Origin: Candidatus Bipolaricaulota bacterium
Lineage (GTDB): Bacteria; Bipolaricaulota; Bipolaricaulia; UBA7950; UBA9294
Assembly (NCBI GenBank): GCA_030612485.1
Contig: JAUWNS010000007.1
Location: 1-26,454 of the forward strand
Direction of reading: 5' to 3'
Length of the DNA: 26,454 bases
Shown: positions 7,918 to 17,745 of the stretch, piece after piece
Layout of the letters: every line of letters starts with the position of its first letter
Numbering within the stretch: the stretch's first letter is position 1
Program-made: the position numbers and the translations under genes
Notes under the pieces: generated by a model
Seen by the model: the letters and a program-made list of their open reading frames with translations, nothing else
The model's database searches: none
What the model was told of the DNA's origin: nothing

Positions 7918-7945
7918 ATTATACAGAGGGACTTAATCGATGCAA
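7918..7945 (-). promoter_or_regulatory. Probable sigma-70 promoter of gdh copy 2
   Basis: On the minus strand TTGCAT (7940-7945) and a perfect TATAAT (7918-7923) are separated by 16 bases, about 80 bases before the gdh start. The -10 is convincing; the -35 is weak. Confidence 0.55.
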
Positions 7946-8040
7946 GGCACGCAATACCGCTATTCTTCTGATTTTTCACTGCTTCAGTGTAAGGAACCTG
8001 TCAAGAAGCCCAGAAGCCCGAAAGAACACCTGCATACTGT

Positions 8041-8880
8041 CTACAATCGATCGATCACCGCGAGCAACAGCCGGCGCATGGTCTCTCCCACGCGCCGGGT
8101 CGTCTCGATTACTTCCTCGTGGGAGAGAGATGCCTTAGGATCGACTCCTGCGGCGAGGTTAGTCGCACAGGAGATCCCGAGCACCTTCATGCCGGCGTGT
8201 GCGGCGACGATCACCTCGGGAACGGTCGACATCCCTACAAGGTCCGCTCCCAAGGCGCGAAAGGCACGGATCTCGGCCGGGGTCTCGTAAGAAGGTCCGA
8301 GTGCGGCAAGGTATACTCCTTCGCGCAGCGCGATCTTCTCCTCTTTTGCTGCATCTTTGGCGAGTGCGCGCAGGCGCGGGCTGTAGGCGGCGGACATGTC
8401 GGAGAAGCGCGGTCCGAGTCTATCCAGGTTACCTCCGCGTAATGGGTTTTCTCCCAACATGTTGATGTGATCGGAGATCAGTACAAGATCCCCGGCAGAG
8501 TACTCGCGGTTGATCGCGCCTGAGGCGTTGGTCACGATAAGGGTCTTGATACCGAGGAGGGCGAAGAGCCGCGTGGCAAAAACGACCTCATCCAAGGAAT
8601 AGCCTTCGTAGAAATGTGTCCGTCCTCGCTGGACAAGGACCATCTTCCCGTGGATCTCTCCGGCCCAGAATTCTCCGCTGTGCCCGGCCACAGTCGGAAG
8701 CGGAAAACCAGGGATCTCTCCCCATTGGATGCGCACTCCTCCCTCAGGAATACTGAACGCCTCTGAAAGACCCGATCCAAGGACAAGCGCAACCTCTGGT
8801 GTAACCCCAGGTTTCTTCGGGAGTCGCGCCTCGAGCGCGGCGACCGCCTTCTCCAACATTTCCATGCGGGTATCGTTCAT
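8041..8880 (-). CDS. punA: Purine nucleoside phosphorylase (trimeric, 6-oxopurine type)
   Basis: A 279-residue PNP that cleaves inosine, guanosine and their deoxy forms with phosphate to give the base and (deoxy)ribose-1-phosphate. The motifs are VLGSGL (phosphate site), VAGHSG with its histidine, QRGRTHFYEGY, TNASGA, GPSYETPAEIRA with the base-binding Glu, GMSTVPE, and the specificity Asn in CATNLAAG. The E/N pair marks the trimeric 6-oxopurine-specific class rather than the hexameric DeoD class. It is last in the minus-strand run, 50 bases after radA. No clear terminator was found after it. Confidence 0.95.
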   Translation of the reverse strand: MNDTRMEMLEKAVAALEARLPKKPGVTPEVALVLGSGLSEAFSIPEGGVRIQWGEIPGFPLPTVAGHSGEFWAGEIHGKMVLVQRGRTHFYEGYSLDEVVFATRLFALLGIKTLIVTNASGAINREYSAGDLVLISDHINMLGENPLRGGNLDRLGPRFSDMSAAYSPRLRALAKDAAKEEKIALREGVYLAALGPSYETPAEIRAFRALGADLVGMSTVPEVIVAAHAGMKVLGISCATNLAAGVDPKASLSHEEVIETTRRVGETMRRLLLAVIDRL

Positions 8881-8930
8881 TATCCCCCCCTAGATCTATT
8901 TAGCTTCCGATCATTCAATCGCTAATCTGC

Positions 8931-10271
8931 CTACCCGAGCGCTAGTGCGTCCATCGCTTCGTTGATCGTCGCCACTGGGATTATCTCCACCTTCGTTCGC
9001 GAGGAGGGTTTCCCTTTTGCTGGAATGATCACCTGTTCGTAACCGAGTTTTCCTGCCTCGGTGATCCGCTCGCGCAGTTTCTTTACCCCACGCACCTCGC
9101 CGGAGAGACCGACTTCCCCAATGACCACGGTCCGCTTGGGAAGGGGGCGGTTGCGAAGGCTGGAGATGACCGCCGCAATGACTCCAAGGTCGAGTGCGCG
9201 TTCCCGGGTCTCCAATCCTCCGGCGATGCTCAGGTAGACATCGGCACCACCGGTGTGCACCCCGAGTTGGCGCTCGATGACCGCTAACAGCAACAACACC
9301 CGGTTGTAATCCAAACCTGTGCAGCGTCGCTGTGGTGTGCCATAGCCTCCTGTCGGCGAGACCAGGGCTTGCAATTCCACCAGGATCGGACGTGTCCCTT
9401 CGAGAACAGGAACAACAACAGTTCCCACGCGGGACTCTGCCTGGTGCTCTTCGAGAAAGAAGCGGGACGGATCGGTAATCGCTCTCAACCCGCTGGATTG
9501 CATTTGGAAGACGGCGACCTCGTGCGTCGCGCCGAACCGGTTCTTCACCGACCGGAGGATTCGCACGTCCTCTCCCCGGCTCCCCTCGAGGTAGAGCGCG
9601 ACATCGACTAGGTGTTCGACCGTCTTCGGTCCGGCGAATGCCCCCCCCTTCGTGATATGTCCCACGAGGAAGGTCGTCATCTTGCGCGCCTTTGTGAGGC
9701 GGGTCAACTCGGCGCTCGTCTCCCGCATTTGTCGTATGCTCCCTGCCTCGCCAGGAACCTCTGCAGAAAGGGTCGTCTGAATCGAGTCGACGATCAGGAC
9801 ATGTGGTGACACCTGCTCGACTGCGGCGAGGATGAGACTCAGCCTCTGTTCGGAGAGGACGTAGAGGTGATCGTCTGTTACCCCGAGTCGACTCGCACGC
9901 AGCTTAATCTGAGCTGCCGACTCCTCGCCCGAGATGTAGAGGATATTCCCGTAATGCGTGGCGAGCTCCTGGGCGACCTGTAGGAGAAGGGTCGATTTTC
10001 CCACTCCGGGCTCTCCCCCGAAGAGGATCACGGAACCAGGGACGAGTCCGCCCCCCAACAAGCGGTCGATCTCACCGATTCCGGTCGTCAGCCGTTCGAC
10101 TTTCCCTAGGTCGATCTGGCTGATGGGAAGAAGCTCCTCGCCGATCCATGAGGAGCTCTCCTCTTCACCCTCTTTGGCAAGGGGAAGGAAGGTGTCCCAT
10201 TCACCACACTTTGGGCAGCGGCCGAACCACTTTACTGATTGATAGCCGCACTGGCTACACTTAAAACCCAC
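8931..10271 (-). CDS. radA: DNA repair protein RadA (Sms)
   Basis: A 446-residue RecA-like helicase that promotes branch migration in recombination repair. An N-terminal C4 zinc finger (C5, C8, C19, C22 in CSQCGYQSVKWFGRCPKC) is followed by the RecA-type ATPase with Walker A GGEPGVGKST (85-94), a Walker B LIVDSIQT near 160 and the RadA-specific KNRFG (243-247). The C-terminus is a Lon-protease-like domain without an obvious catalytic pair. The start is a GTG at 10271, with GGGGAG four bases upstream; one base separates it from the clpC stop, so translation is probably coupled. Confidence 0.97.
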   Translation of the reverse strand: MGFKCSQCGYQSVKWFGRCPKCGEWDTFLPLAKEGEEESSSWIGEELLPISQIDLGKVERLTTGIGEIDRLLGGGLVPGSVILFGGEPGVGKSTLLLQVAQELATHYGNILYISGEESAAQIKLRASRLGVTDDHLYVLSEQRLSLILAAVEQVSPHVLIVDSIQTTLSAEVPGEAGSIRQMRETSAELTRLTKARKMTTFLVGHITKGGAFAGPKTVEHLVDVALYLEGSRGEDVRILRSVKNRFGATHEVAVFQMQSSGLRAITDPSRFFLEEHQAESRVGTVVVPVLEGTRPILVELQALVSPTGGYGTPQRRCTGLDYNRVLLLLAVIERQLGVHTGGADVYLSIAGGLETRERALDLGVIAAVISSLRNRPLPKRTVVIGEVGLSGEVRGVKKLRERITEAGKLGYEQVIIPAKGKPSSRTKVEIIPVATINEAMDALALG

Positions 10272-10272
10272 T

Positions 10273-12690
10273 CTACTCCCCTTTGGAAAACGCTATTTCC
10301 TCCCCATCCGCCGCGGCGAGAATAACCGATCCACGGCCGAACTCCCCTGAAAGGATCAACTCCGAGACCGGGTTCTCGATCAGTCGTTCGATCGTGCGGC
10401 GCATCGGGCGCGCGCCGTATTTTGCATCGTACCCCTTCTCGATCAAGATCTCGTTTGCTGAGTCGTCAAAGGTGAGAGTGATCTCGTGCTCCTCCCACAG
10501 GCGCTCCTTCAACTCACCGAGCATCAGGCTGGCGATCTCCAATACCTGCTCCTTTGTCAATTGATGGAAGACAATCAGGTCGTCGAGCCTGTTTAGGAAC
10601 TCCGGGCGGAATGACTTGGGCACTTCACCTAATACCCTGTCTTTCATATCCTGGTAAGACTCTGCGGAATCGACCTCGGTGTCGCTGAACCCAAGGGTGT
10701 CTCGGTCGGTGATCATCTCGCTTCCCACGTTCGAGGTCATGATAAGGACGGCATTACGGAAGTCTATCCTCCTTCCTTGTGAATCGGTGAGGATCCCGTC
10801 CTCCATCACCTGCAGCAGGATGTTGAACACGTCGTGGTGCGCCTTTTCGATCTCATCGAACAGGATCACCGAATAGGGGCGGTGGCGAACCTTTTCCGTC
10901 AGTTCGCCGGCCTCCTCGTAACCGACATATCCCGGAGGGGCTCCGGTGAGGCGAGAGACGGAAAAACGCTCCATATACTCGGACATATCGACGCGGATCA
11001 GTGCATCCTCATCCCCGAACAGGAACTCGGCCAAGGTCTTGGAGAGCTCTGTCTTCCCCACCCCGGTCGGGCCAAGGAACATGAAAACGCCCACCGGCCG
11101 CCGCGGGTTCTTCACCCCGGCGTAGGCGCGACGGATAGAGCGTGAGATTGCCTCCACCGCATCGCCCTGGCCGATCAGTCGCTCGTGGATCTTCTCTTCC
11201 ATGTGGACCAATCGAATCGTCTCTTTCTCCTGCACATGGCCGATAGGCACACCGGTCCACATGGAGACGACCTGGGCAATATCCTTCCCCGTCGCCTCCA
11301 AGGTGGTCGCCTTAAAGGAACTCTCACCTATATGGTCGATCGCGCGGGCAACATCCTTCTTTTGGTCACGCAGCTGGGCCGCGGTCTCGTACTCCTGCAC
11401 GCTGACCGCCTGGTGCTCTTGCTCATCGAGGTCGTTCATATCCGCCAGTAATTCTCGCAGGTCATCGGGAAGGAGGGAGCTCTGAAGCTTGATCCGGGCC
11501 GCGGTCTCGTCGATTAGGTCGATCGCCTTGTCGGGGAGGAACTGATCGGTCACATAGCGATCGGAGAGACGGGCAGCTTGATAGAGGGCATCATCAGTAA
11601 TAGTAACCCCATGGTGCTTTTCGTAATGAGGGCGCAACCCTTGTAAGATTTTGACCGTTGCCTCAACCGTTGGTTCTTCAACGAGGATCGTCTTGAATCG
11701 TCGTTTTAGAGCGGCGTCCTTCTCCACCGATTTGCGATACTCGTCAAGGGTAGCCGTCCCGATGCACTGTAGCGCCCCGGAGGCGAGAGGCGGCTTCAGG
11801 ATCGAGGAGGCGTCGATCGCCCCTTCGGCCCCACCGGCACCGACAACTGTCTGCATCTCGTCGAGGAAGAGGATGATATTATTGGACTCCATTACCTGAT
11901 TGATCAGCGTCTTCAGCCGTTGCTCGAACTCCCCACGGTACTTCGTGCCAGCAACGATCGACGCCATATCGAGTTCGAGGATCTCCTTGGAGCGGAGGAG
12001 TGAGGGGACGTCCCTGTCCGCAATCTTCTGCGCCAGCCCTTCGACTATCGCTGTCTTCCCCACCCCGGATTCACCGATCAGTACGGGGTTATTCTTCTTC
12101 CGCCGGGTGAGTGTCTGGATGATCCGTTCCATCTCCTCGTCACGGCCGATAACCGGGTCGAGTCGCCCAGCTGTGGCCTCCTCGATCAGGTTGCGCCCGA
12201 AATCGGAGAGATCCCCTTTCTTCTGCGGCCGGCGGGAGGAACGGAGAGCCATCCCCACTCCGGCAGAGGGAAGGAAGTACGCGCGGGTCTTGTTGAGATC
12301 GATCCCTAGGTGAAGGAGGATCGCCGCCCCGGTCCCTTCCCCTTCGCGCAACATCCCCATCAACAGGTGCTCGGGGCGGATCGTGTTCAATCCAGCGCGG
12401 CGCGCCTCCTCGAAGCTGATCTTCATCACGTGCTTCAGGCGGGGTGTTGGCTCAAGGTCGTCGGCGGAGAGGCGCACCTCTCCACGTCCCTTCTCTGATT
12501 CCAATAAAGCCGTCACCTTGGCATAGGTCGGCCCGTGGGAGGTCAGGAAGCGCTGAACATCGCCTCCTTTCACCTTCAAGAAGGCAAGGAGAAGGTGTTC
12601 GGTCCCCACATAGCTGTGGCGCCACTCCTCCGCTTCTTCCTGAGAGATCGCAATGATCTCCATCGACTCACGCGAGAACCGATCGTACAT
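10273..12690 (-). CDS. clpC: Clp protease ATP-binding subunit ClpC
   Basis: An 805-residue class-I Hsp100 unfoldase. Two Clp N-repeats span about residues 1-145. The first AAA+ module has Walker A GESGVGKT (206-213) and Walker B ILFLDEMQ (273-280). A UVR-type linker (about 420-452) and the second AAA+ module with GPTGVGKTE (540-548) follow. The UVR linker separates it from ClpB and ClpA. A TLGF in the second module matches the loop by which ClpC docks on ClpP, so it probably feeds a ClpP peptidase; clpP is not in this window. AGGAGG precedes ATG 12690. The usual Firmicutes ctsR-mcsA-mcsB genes are absent upstream, where pth stands instead. Confidence 0.97.
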   Translation of the reverse strand: MYDRFSRESMEIIAISQEEAEEWRHSYVGTEHLLLAFLKVKGGDVQRFLTSHGPTYAKVTALLESEKGRGEVRLSADDLEPTPRLKHVMKISFEEARRAGLNTIRPEHLLMGMLREGEGTGAAILLHLGIDLNKTRAYFLPSAGVGMALRSSRRPQKKGDLSDFGRNLIEEATAGRLDPVIGRDEEMERIIQTLTRRKKNNPVLIGESGVGKTAIVEGLAQKIADRDVPSLLRSKEILELDMASIVAGTKYRGEFEQRLKTLINQVMESNNIILFLDEMQTVVGAGGAEGAIDASSILKPPLASGALQCIGTATLDEYRKSVEKDAALKRRFKTILVEEPTVEATVKILQGLRPHYEKHHGVTITDDALYQAARLSDRYVTDQFLPDKAIDLIDETAARIKLQSSLLPDDLRELLADMNDLDEQEHQAVSVQEYETAAQLRDQKKDVARAIDHIGESSFKATTLEATGKDIAQVVSMWTGVPIGHVQEKETIRLVHMEEKIHERLIGQGDAVEAISRSIRRAYAGVKNPRRPVGVFMFLGPTGVGKTELSKTLAEFLFGDEDALIRVDMSEYMERFSVSRLTGAPPGYVGYEEAGELTEKVRHRPYSVILFDEIEKAHHDVFNILLQVMEDGILTDSQGRRIDFRNAVLIMTSNVGSEMITDRDTLGFSDTEVDSAESYQDMKDRVLGEVPKSFRPEFLNRLDDLIVFHQLTKEQVLEIASLMLGELKERLWEEHEITLTFDDSANEILIEKGYDAKYGARPMRRTIERLIENPVSELILSGEFGRGSVILAAADGEEIAFSKGE

Positions 12691-12721
12691 CTGCGCCTCC
12701 TAAGGAGAACCTCTTCTGGTC

Positions 12722-13315
12722 TTAAAGTATAGTGTCCCCACCGTCGTTCACAACTGTGGGTCCCCGTCGGTTGAAACGGGTCATCACCGTATCGATATCC
12801 TGAGAGCGAAAGGCCTCAATTGCGTCGACACTCCGTTCGAGGATCGGGATCAGTTCCTCCCATTCATGGGGCATGAAGCGGCCAAGGACATAGTCGATCG
12901 TATCCTGAAGCCTCGATTCCATGCCAATGCCGATCCGTAACCGTGGAATAGCCTCCGTTCCAAGAACTTCGAGGATGGAGAGCATCCCTTTGTGCGTTCC
13001 CGCCCCGCCTTTGGGGAGGATCCGTATCCGCCCGAGGGGAAGATCGAGGTCGTCGTGGATGATTAGCACGTCAGGAAGAGCGACCTTGAACCGATCTACG
13101 ATTGCCGAGACTGCCTCCCCGCTTGCGTTCATGTACGTCATTGGCTTGATCAGGAGAAGATTTTCAGTTTTATAAACAAGGGAGGAACATAAGATCCTCC
13201 CTTTCTCTCCATGACAGTGTGCCTTGCGGTAGAGGTCGATCACCGAGAAACCGACGTTATGACGTGTGAGGGCGTACTCAATCCCTGGATTTCCCAGTCC
13301 GAAGACGGCCTTCAA
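12722..13315 (-). CDS. pth: Peptidyl-tRNA hydrolase
   Basis: A 197-residue Pth that releases peptides from prematurely dropped peptidyl-tRNA. It has VFGLGNPG, TRHNVGF (catalytic His), KPMTYMNASG, IHDDLDLPLGRIRI and GGAGTHKGMLSI. The open frame continues 41 codons upstream inside the L25 gene, but those residues are basic and unlike Pth. The preferred start is TTG 13315, with AGAGG about 5 bases upstream, ten bases after the rplY stop; family similarity begins two residues later. The rplY-pth pairing is common in bacteria. Confidence 0.93.
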   Translation of the reverse strand: MKAVFGLGNPGIEYALTRHNVGFSVIDLYRKAHCHGEKGRILCSSLVYKTENLLLIKPMTYMNASGEAVSAIVDRFKVALPDVLIIHDDLDLPLGRIRILPKGGAGTHKGMLSILEVLGTEAIPRLRIGIGMESRLQDTIDYVLGRFMPHEWEELIPILERSVDAIEAFRSQDIDTVMTRFNRRGPTVVNDGGDTIL

Positions 13316-13325
13316 CCCGGCCTCT

Positions 13326-13970
13326 TCACGCGGACTCTTCGCTCTCCTCCTCGGCAGCAGCAGTCTCTTCACCCTCAGCCTCTTCCTCGAGGATCTCTTC
13401 GGCCTCGATTTCCTCAACTTCGATTCCGCGTGGGGCAACGATGGTTACCAGTGCTCGCTCCGGTGAGAGAAGTGGCGTTACTTCGCCGAGATCGACGTCT
13501 TTCACTCGAATCGCCTCTCCCAGGTCAAGGTTGCTCACATCGAGGGTGATCAAGCTCGGGATATCCTTGGCCATGCCGTGTACGCGTACCGTATCAAAGA
13601 GGACGTTCAACACTCCACCCGCCTTGACCCCTACTGACTCCCCTACAACCTTGATAGGGACGTGGAGCCGCAGCGGTTGATCGGTATCGGGATGGTAAAA
13701 ATCGACGTGGAGCACCTCATCCGTGACCGAATCGTACTGAGTCCGCTTGACGAAGACGTCGAGACCCTTCTTATCCGCATGATCGCTGATCGAAAGATCG
13801 ATGTGCGAACTGCGCGTGATGTGAGAGAAGAGAGCTTGCAGCTTCCTGCGCTCGATCGCAATGGAGATCGTTTCCATCGTCGGCCCATAAACGACAGCCG
13901 GGATCCACCCCGTCCTGCGCAGGGCATTTGCCTTTCCAACTGGTCGTACCTTTGCTTCCAATGTTGACAT
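13326..13970 (-). CDS. rplY: 50S ribosomal protein L25, Ctc form
   Basis: A 214-residue L25/Ctc protein. Residues 1-90 are the 5S-rRNA-binding L25 fold (RRTGWIPAVVYGP, then HIDLSISD, then EVLHVDFYH). Residues about 95-185 are the Ctc beta domain (VPIKVVGESVGVKAGGVLN, then IRVKDVDLGEVTPL). The last 30 residues are an almost wholly acidic, Ala-rich tail. AGGAG stands six bases before ATG 13970. It lies 18 bases after prs. Confidence 0.95.
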   Translation of the reverse strand: MSTLEAKVRPVGKANALRRTGWIPAVVYGPTMETISIAIERRKLQALFSHITRSSHIDLSISDHADKKGLDVFVKRTQYDSVTDEVLHVDFYHPDTDQPLRLHVPIKVVGESVGVKAGGVLNVLFDTVRVHGMAKDIPSLITLDVSNLDLGEAIRVKDVDLGEVTPLLSPERALVTIVAPRGIEVEEIEAEEILEEEAEGEETAAAEEESEESA

Positions 13971-13988
13971 ATCGACTCCTGAATCTGA

Positions 13989-14945
13989 CTAATTGTGAGG
14001 GAAAAGGTGGCTGACCGATTTGTTCTCGAAGATCCGGCGGATAGTCTTTGCCAGGTGTTCTCCCACCGGAATGTACTCTATAATGTCGTTCTCCTCCGCC
14101 CGCTGCTGAAAAATGGTATTGGTTACGACTACCTTTTTCAAGGGGGAGTTTTTCAACGCATCGAGAGCGTTTCCAGAGAAGACCCCGTGGGCACAGTAGG
14201 CGTACGTCTCAGTCGCCCCGTGATCGAGGAGGGTCTCTGCCCCACGGATCAGGGTACGCCCGGAAGAGACGATATCATCAATGAGGATCGCCCTCTTCCC
14301 CTCGACCTCGCCGATGACATTGATCACCTTTACCTCCGATCCATCGGCGGAACGCCGTTTCTCCAACACCGCCAAGGGAAGGTTAACCCGCTCGGCAAGG
14401 AGGCGTGCGCGCGCCGCCCCGCCAGCATCCGGGGAGACGATCACCGTCTTTTCAGGGTCCTTAACCGTCTTTTTGACATAGCGAGCGAAGACCGGAGCGA
14501 CCTCTAGGTTGTCAACCGGGATGTTGAAGAACCCCTGTATCTGGCCGGCGTGGAGGTCGAGCGTCAGCCCATGGTCAGCCCCAGCGGTCTCGATCAAGTT
14601 TGCAACGAGCCGAGCCGTAATCGGGACGCGCCCCGTGTGTTTCCGGTCTTGGCGCGCGTAACCGTAATAGGGGACGACCGCGATAATCTTGCGCGCGGAG
14701 GCTCGGCGCAAGGCGTCGATGATGATGAGGAGTTCCATCAGGTTATCGTTCACCGGTGGGCAGGTCGGTTGGATGACAAAGACATCGGCTCCCCGGACCG
14801 TCTTGCGGATCCGTACCCGGATCTCTCCGTCACTGAACCGCTCGATCGCGGTATCGCACAGTTCGATCCCAAGCGAGTGCGAGATCTCTTCCGCCAGAGG
14901 CCGGTTCGCGTTTCCAGAGATCAACTTGAGTTTCTTACCGATCAT
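13989..14945 (-). CDS. prs: Ribose-phosphate pyrophosphokinase
   Basis: A 318-residue PRPP synthetase: ribose 5-phosphate plus ATP gives PRPP and AMP. It shows SGNANRPLAEEI, the ATP/metal region RFSDGEIRVRI, DLHAGQIQGFF, VIVSPDAGGAARAR, the flexible KRR loop (LEKRRSADGSEV) and the PRPP-binding loop AILIDDIVSSGRTLI. Its ATG overlaps the glmU stop (ATGA), indicating translational coupling. Length is typical. Confidence 0.97.
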   Translation of the reverse strand: MIGKKLKLISGNANRPLAEEISHSLGIELCDTAIERFSDGEIRVRIRKTVRGADVFVIQPTCPPVNDNLMELLIIIDALRRASARKIIAVVPYYGYARQDRKHTGRVPITARLVANLIETAGADHGLTLDLHAGQIQGFFNIPVDNLEVAPVFARYVKKTVKDPEKTVIVSPDAGGAARARLLAERVNLPLAVLEKRRSADGSEVKVINVIGEVEGKRAILIDDIVSSGRTLIRGAETLLDHGATETYAYCAHGVFSGNALDALKNSPLKKVVVTNTIFQQRAEENDIIEYIPVGEHLAKTIRRIFENKSVSHLFPHN

Positions 14946-16315
14946 CTCTCCTCTCCTTTATCCTCTTCGCGTTCCTTGGTCACCTGTCGGGCGCGCCCCA
15001 GGGCAAGGGTCCCCGGCGGAACATCTTCCGTGATTGTCGATCCCGCACCGATAATCGCACCCTCGCCGATCGTGACCGGGGCGACGATAGAGGTGTTGCT
15101 CCCGATGAACGCCCGATCCTCGATCGTCGTGCGGTGTTTCTCCACTCCATCGTAGTTACAGGTGATCGTCCCCGCACCGATATTTACCTCCTCTCCCACC
15201 TCGCTATCCCCAAGGTAGGAGAGGTGCCCTACCTTGGCCCCGCGCTTCACGCGGGATCCCTTCACCTCGACGAAGTTTCCGATTCGCACCTCCGGCCCGA
15301 CATCCGCCCCTGGACGAAGGTGGGCGTAGGGACCTATGCGGCTCTTCGCGCGGATAAGGGACGCCTCCACCACCGAATATCGGATGCAACACCCTTCCTC
15401 TATCGTCGAATCCTCGATGAAGCAGTCGGGGCCGATGACGCATTGCGAACCGATCACGGTCCTCCCACGCAGGTACGTATCCGGAAGGATCTCCGTATCC
15501 GAAGCAACCACCACCTCGGGATCGATGTAGGTTCGCTCCGGGTCGAGGATCGTCACCCCGGAAGTTAAGAGCTCTTCAACCTTTTGTTGGCGCATCAGGC
15601 GACCGGCGAGGACGAGCTGCGCTCGCGAGTTGATCCCCATCACCTCGTGAGGGTCCTGCACAAGCACCGCCAGGACACGCTGCCCCTCTGTGCTGTACCG
15701 TTCGACAAGATCGGTCAGGTAGTACTCCCCTTGAGAATTCTTGGTCTTCAGTGAAGCGAGCGATTTCCACAGGAACGAATCGTTCTTCACACAGTAGATC
15801 CCGGTGTTCACTTCTGGGATCTCGAGTTCGTCCATGGTTGCGTCGTGCGCCTCGACAATCCGGATTGGCTGTCCTCCCTTATCGCGCAGGAGACGCCCGT
15901 AGGCACCAGGCTCCTCTGGATGCATCGATAGTACGGTGAGATCGGCCCCATCCGCGCTATGGCGATCGAGAAGATCGGAAAGAAGATGTGAAGAAATGAG
16001 AGGGAGATCGCCCGGCACGATCAGTATCGTCTGCCCACGAGCCCTGCCGCGTGCCTGCAGGACAGCATGGCCGGTCCCGAGTTGTTCTTCCTGGAGGACG
16101 AATTCGACGTTCTCCCCCTGTAGCGCTACCTTCAGTTCATCGTTATTCTCTCCAACAATGACGAGTATCTGTGAGGGGGCAATCTGCGAAACCGCGCGAA
16201 GGACATGGTCGATGATCGACCGCCCGCCGACGCGGTGGAGGACCTTTGCCTGCGCCGAGCGCATGCGGGTCCCCTTTCCAGCGGCCAAGATGATTGCACT
16301 CAAGTCGTCTATCAT
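14942..16315 (-). CDS. glmU: Bifunctional UDP-GlcNAc pyrophosphorylase / GlcN-1-P acetyltransferase
   Basis: A 457-residue GlmU making UDP-N-acetylglucosamine for peptidoglycan. The N-terminal uridylyltransferase has LAAGKGTRMRSAQAKVLH, QLGTGHAVL and VPGDLPLI. The C-terminal half is a left-handed beta-helix of hexapeptide repeats with the acetyltransferase residues around RPGADVG, NFVEVKGSRVKRGAKVGHLSYLGD and NIGAGTITCNYDG. The open frame begins 83 codons earlier, but the upstream residues are not GlmU-like; ATG 16315 has GGGAG four bases upstream and starts directly before the first strand. It is first of a seven-gene minus-strand run that ends with punA. Confidence 0.97.
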   Translation of the reverse strand: MIDDLSAIILAAGKGTRMRSAQAKVLHRVGGRSIIDHVLRAVSQIAPSQILVIVGENNDELKVALQGENVEFVLQEEQLGTGHAVLQARGRARGQTILIVPGDLPLISSHLLSDLLDRHSADGADLTVLSMHPEEPGAYGRLLRDKGGQPIRIVEAHDATMDELEIPEVNTGIYCVKNDSFLWKSLASLKTKNSQGEYYLTDLVERYSTEGQRVLAVLVQDPHEVMGINSRAQLVLAGRLMRQQKVEELLTSGVTILDPERTYIDPEVVVASDTEILPDTYLRGRTVIGSQCVIGPDCFIEDSTIEEGCCIRYSVVEASLIRAKSRIGPYAHLRPGADVGPEVRIGNFVEVKGSRVKRGAKVGHLSYLGDSEVGEEVNIGAGTITCNYDGVEKHRTTIEDRAFIGSNTSIVAPVTIGEGAIIGAGSTITEDVPPGTLALGRARQVTKEREEDKGEER

Positions 16316-16330
16316 CGAACTCCCACGCGC

Positions 16331-16360
16331 ATGATACGCGAGAAAGGAGGAGGCGTTCAA
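16331..16360 (-). promoter_or_regulatory. Probable promoter of the glmU operon
   Basis: On the minus strand TTGAAC (16355-16360), 18 bases, then TATCAT (16331-16336) lie just upstream of the glmU ribosome binding site, giving a leader of only about ten bases. A second, weaker set (TTGTAG, 16 bases, TATACC) lies about 50 bases further upstream. Confidence 0.45.
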
Positions 16361-16499
16361 GTAAGTGGTTGCAGCCGAGGGACCAGCACCGGTATACTTC
16401 CGAAACGATAGGCTACAATGTTGCACGAAAGCCTTCACCGCCGAGCACGCTAAGCGAGGGGAGAGGGGGAACGCGAAACGGGGAACGCGAAGAGATCTC

Positions 16500-16586
16500 G
16501 GGGTCTGACGTTGTTTCTTGCGTGGAGGCCGGCACGTCTCTTCTTCTGGGGAAAATTGAGCCATGCAAGAAACAAGGTCTGACCCC
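16500..16586. repeat. REP-like inverted pair upstream of trpS
   Basis: Two 26-bp arms, 16500-16525 and 16561-16586, are inverse copies with three mismatches; each carries a GGGGTCWGAC end and a TTGTTTCTTGC core. They enclose 35 bases. Similar GGGGTCAGAC sequences are known to the reader from intergenic repeats associated with IS200-like REP transposases, so a BIME-type insertion is the likely reading. The rest of 16361-16620 holds no gene; 16427-16450 (TTCACCGCCGAGCACGC...) resembles another dispersed repeat. Confidence 0.55.
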
Positions 16587-16624
16587 AGGCTCTGCTTTCA
16601 AATAGACTGTTAAGGAGGTGGACG

Positions 16625-17617
16625 ATGACGACGAGGATCTTCTCCGGGATTCAACCGACCGGAACGCTACACATCGGGAACTACTTTGGGGCGATCCGAA
16701 ACTGGGTCGCCCTCCAGGACGACTATGAGTGCGTCTATTGCATTGTCGACTATCACGCGATCACGATCGACATCAATCCGAGGGTGTTGCGCGTTGCATC
16801 GCGCAACATGGCGCTCGACCTGATCGCCTGCGGGATCGACCCGGAACGAGCGATCCTCTTCGTGCAGTCGGCCGTCCCCGAGCATACCGAGCTCGCGTGG
16901 ATATTCGGCTGCGTCACCTCCTACGGCGACCTAACCAGGATGACCCAGTTTAAGGATAAGTCCGCCAACAAGAAGTTCGTCTCGGCAAGTTTGTTCACCT
17001 ATCCGGTTTTGCAGGCGGCGGATATCCTCCTCTACCGAGCGGATGGGGTCCCGGTTGGCGAAGACCAGGTGCAGCACCTGGAGCTCTCCCGCCGTATCGC
17101 ACGGCGGTTCAACGCCCGCTTCGGGGAATTCTTCCCCGAACCAGAGCCGATCGTGGGGGAAAAAGGGGCGCGGCTCAGGTCGTTAACCGATCCGACGAAG
17201 GAGATGAGCAAGAGCGCTGGCGAGGCCAACTATGTGGGAGTGATGGAGGATGAGAGTTCGATCCGCAAGAAGGTCCGCTCCGCCGTCACCGACACCGGCC
17301 TCGCCGCCGGAGAGGAGATGTCCCCGGGCGTCGAGAACCTGTTCGAGATCCTCGAACTGGCCACCGATCTCTCGGGCAATCCATCGATCGTCGCGGAACT
17401 GCGCGCGGACTTCGAAGAGGGGAAGCTCATGTACTCCCGCTTGAAGGATGCCGTGTTCGAGAACCTGATGAAGGTTCTCCGTCCGATTCAACAGCGTCGT
17501 GCCGAGCTTGAGGCCGCGGGGAAGGTAGATGAGATCCTTGCAAAAGGCGCACAGAAGGCACGCGCAATCGCGCAGGAGAACATCGCTAAAGTGCGTGAGC
17601 TGGCCGGGCTGGGCTGA
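16625..17617 (+). CDS. trpS: Tryptophanyl-tRNA synthetase
   Basis: A 330-residue class-I aminoacyl-tRNA synthetase charging tRNA-Trp. It has SGIQPTGTLHIGNYFGAI with the HIGH motif as H16-I-G-N19, GDLTRMTQFKDKS, VGEDQVQHLELSR (tryptophan pocket region) and the KMSKS loop as E193-M-S-K-S197. AAGGAGGTGG precedes ATG 16625 at an ideal distance. It stands alone on the plus strand. No T-box or trp attenuator was recognised in the leader, which instead holds a REP-like pair. Confidence 0.97.
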   Translation: MTTRIFSGIQPTGTLHIGNYFGAIRNWVALQDDYECVYCIVDYHAITIDINPRVLRVASRNMALDLIACGIDPERAILFVQSAVPEHTELAWIFGCVTSYGDLTRMTQFKDKSANKKFVSASLFTYPVLQAADILLYRADGVPVGEDQVQHLELSRRIARRFNARFGEFFPEPEPIVGEKGARLRSLTDPTKEMSKSAGEANYVGVMEDESSIRKKVRSAVTDTGLAAGEEMSPGVENLFEILELATDLSGNPSIVAELRADFEEGKLMYSRLKDAVFENLMKVLRPIQQRRAELEAAGKVDEILAKGAQKARAIAQENIAKVRELAGLG

Positions 17618-17745
17618 CTTCGAAGACAGAATTGATTGTTGCCCTCGGAGATTGGACCTAGACATTATGTAAATCCTGGGAGGTTTGAGATGTCTTGGCT
17701 CTAGCAGCACGGTTTGCGGAACCAGCTCGTTCTAGGAGGAGTCCT

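Noticed and set aside
14550..15155. 201-codon plus-strand ORF across prs and glmU
   Set aside because: It lies antisense to two strongly conserved genes; the long frame is a product of GC-rich codon use.
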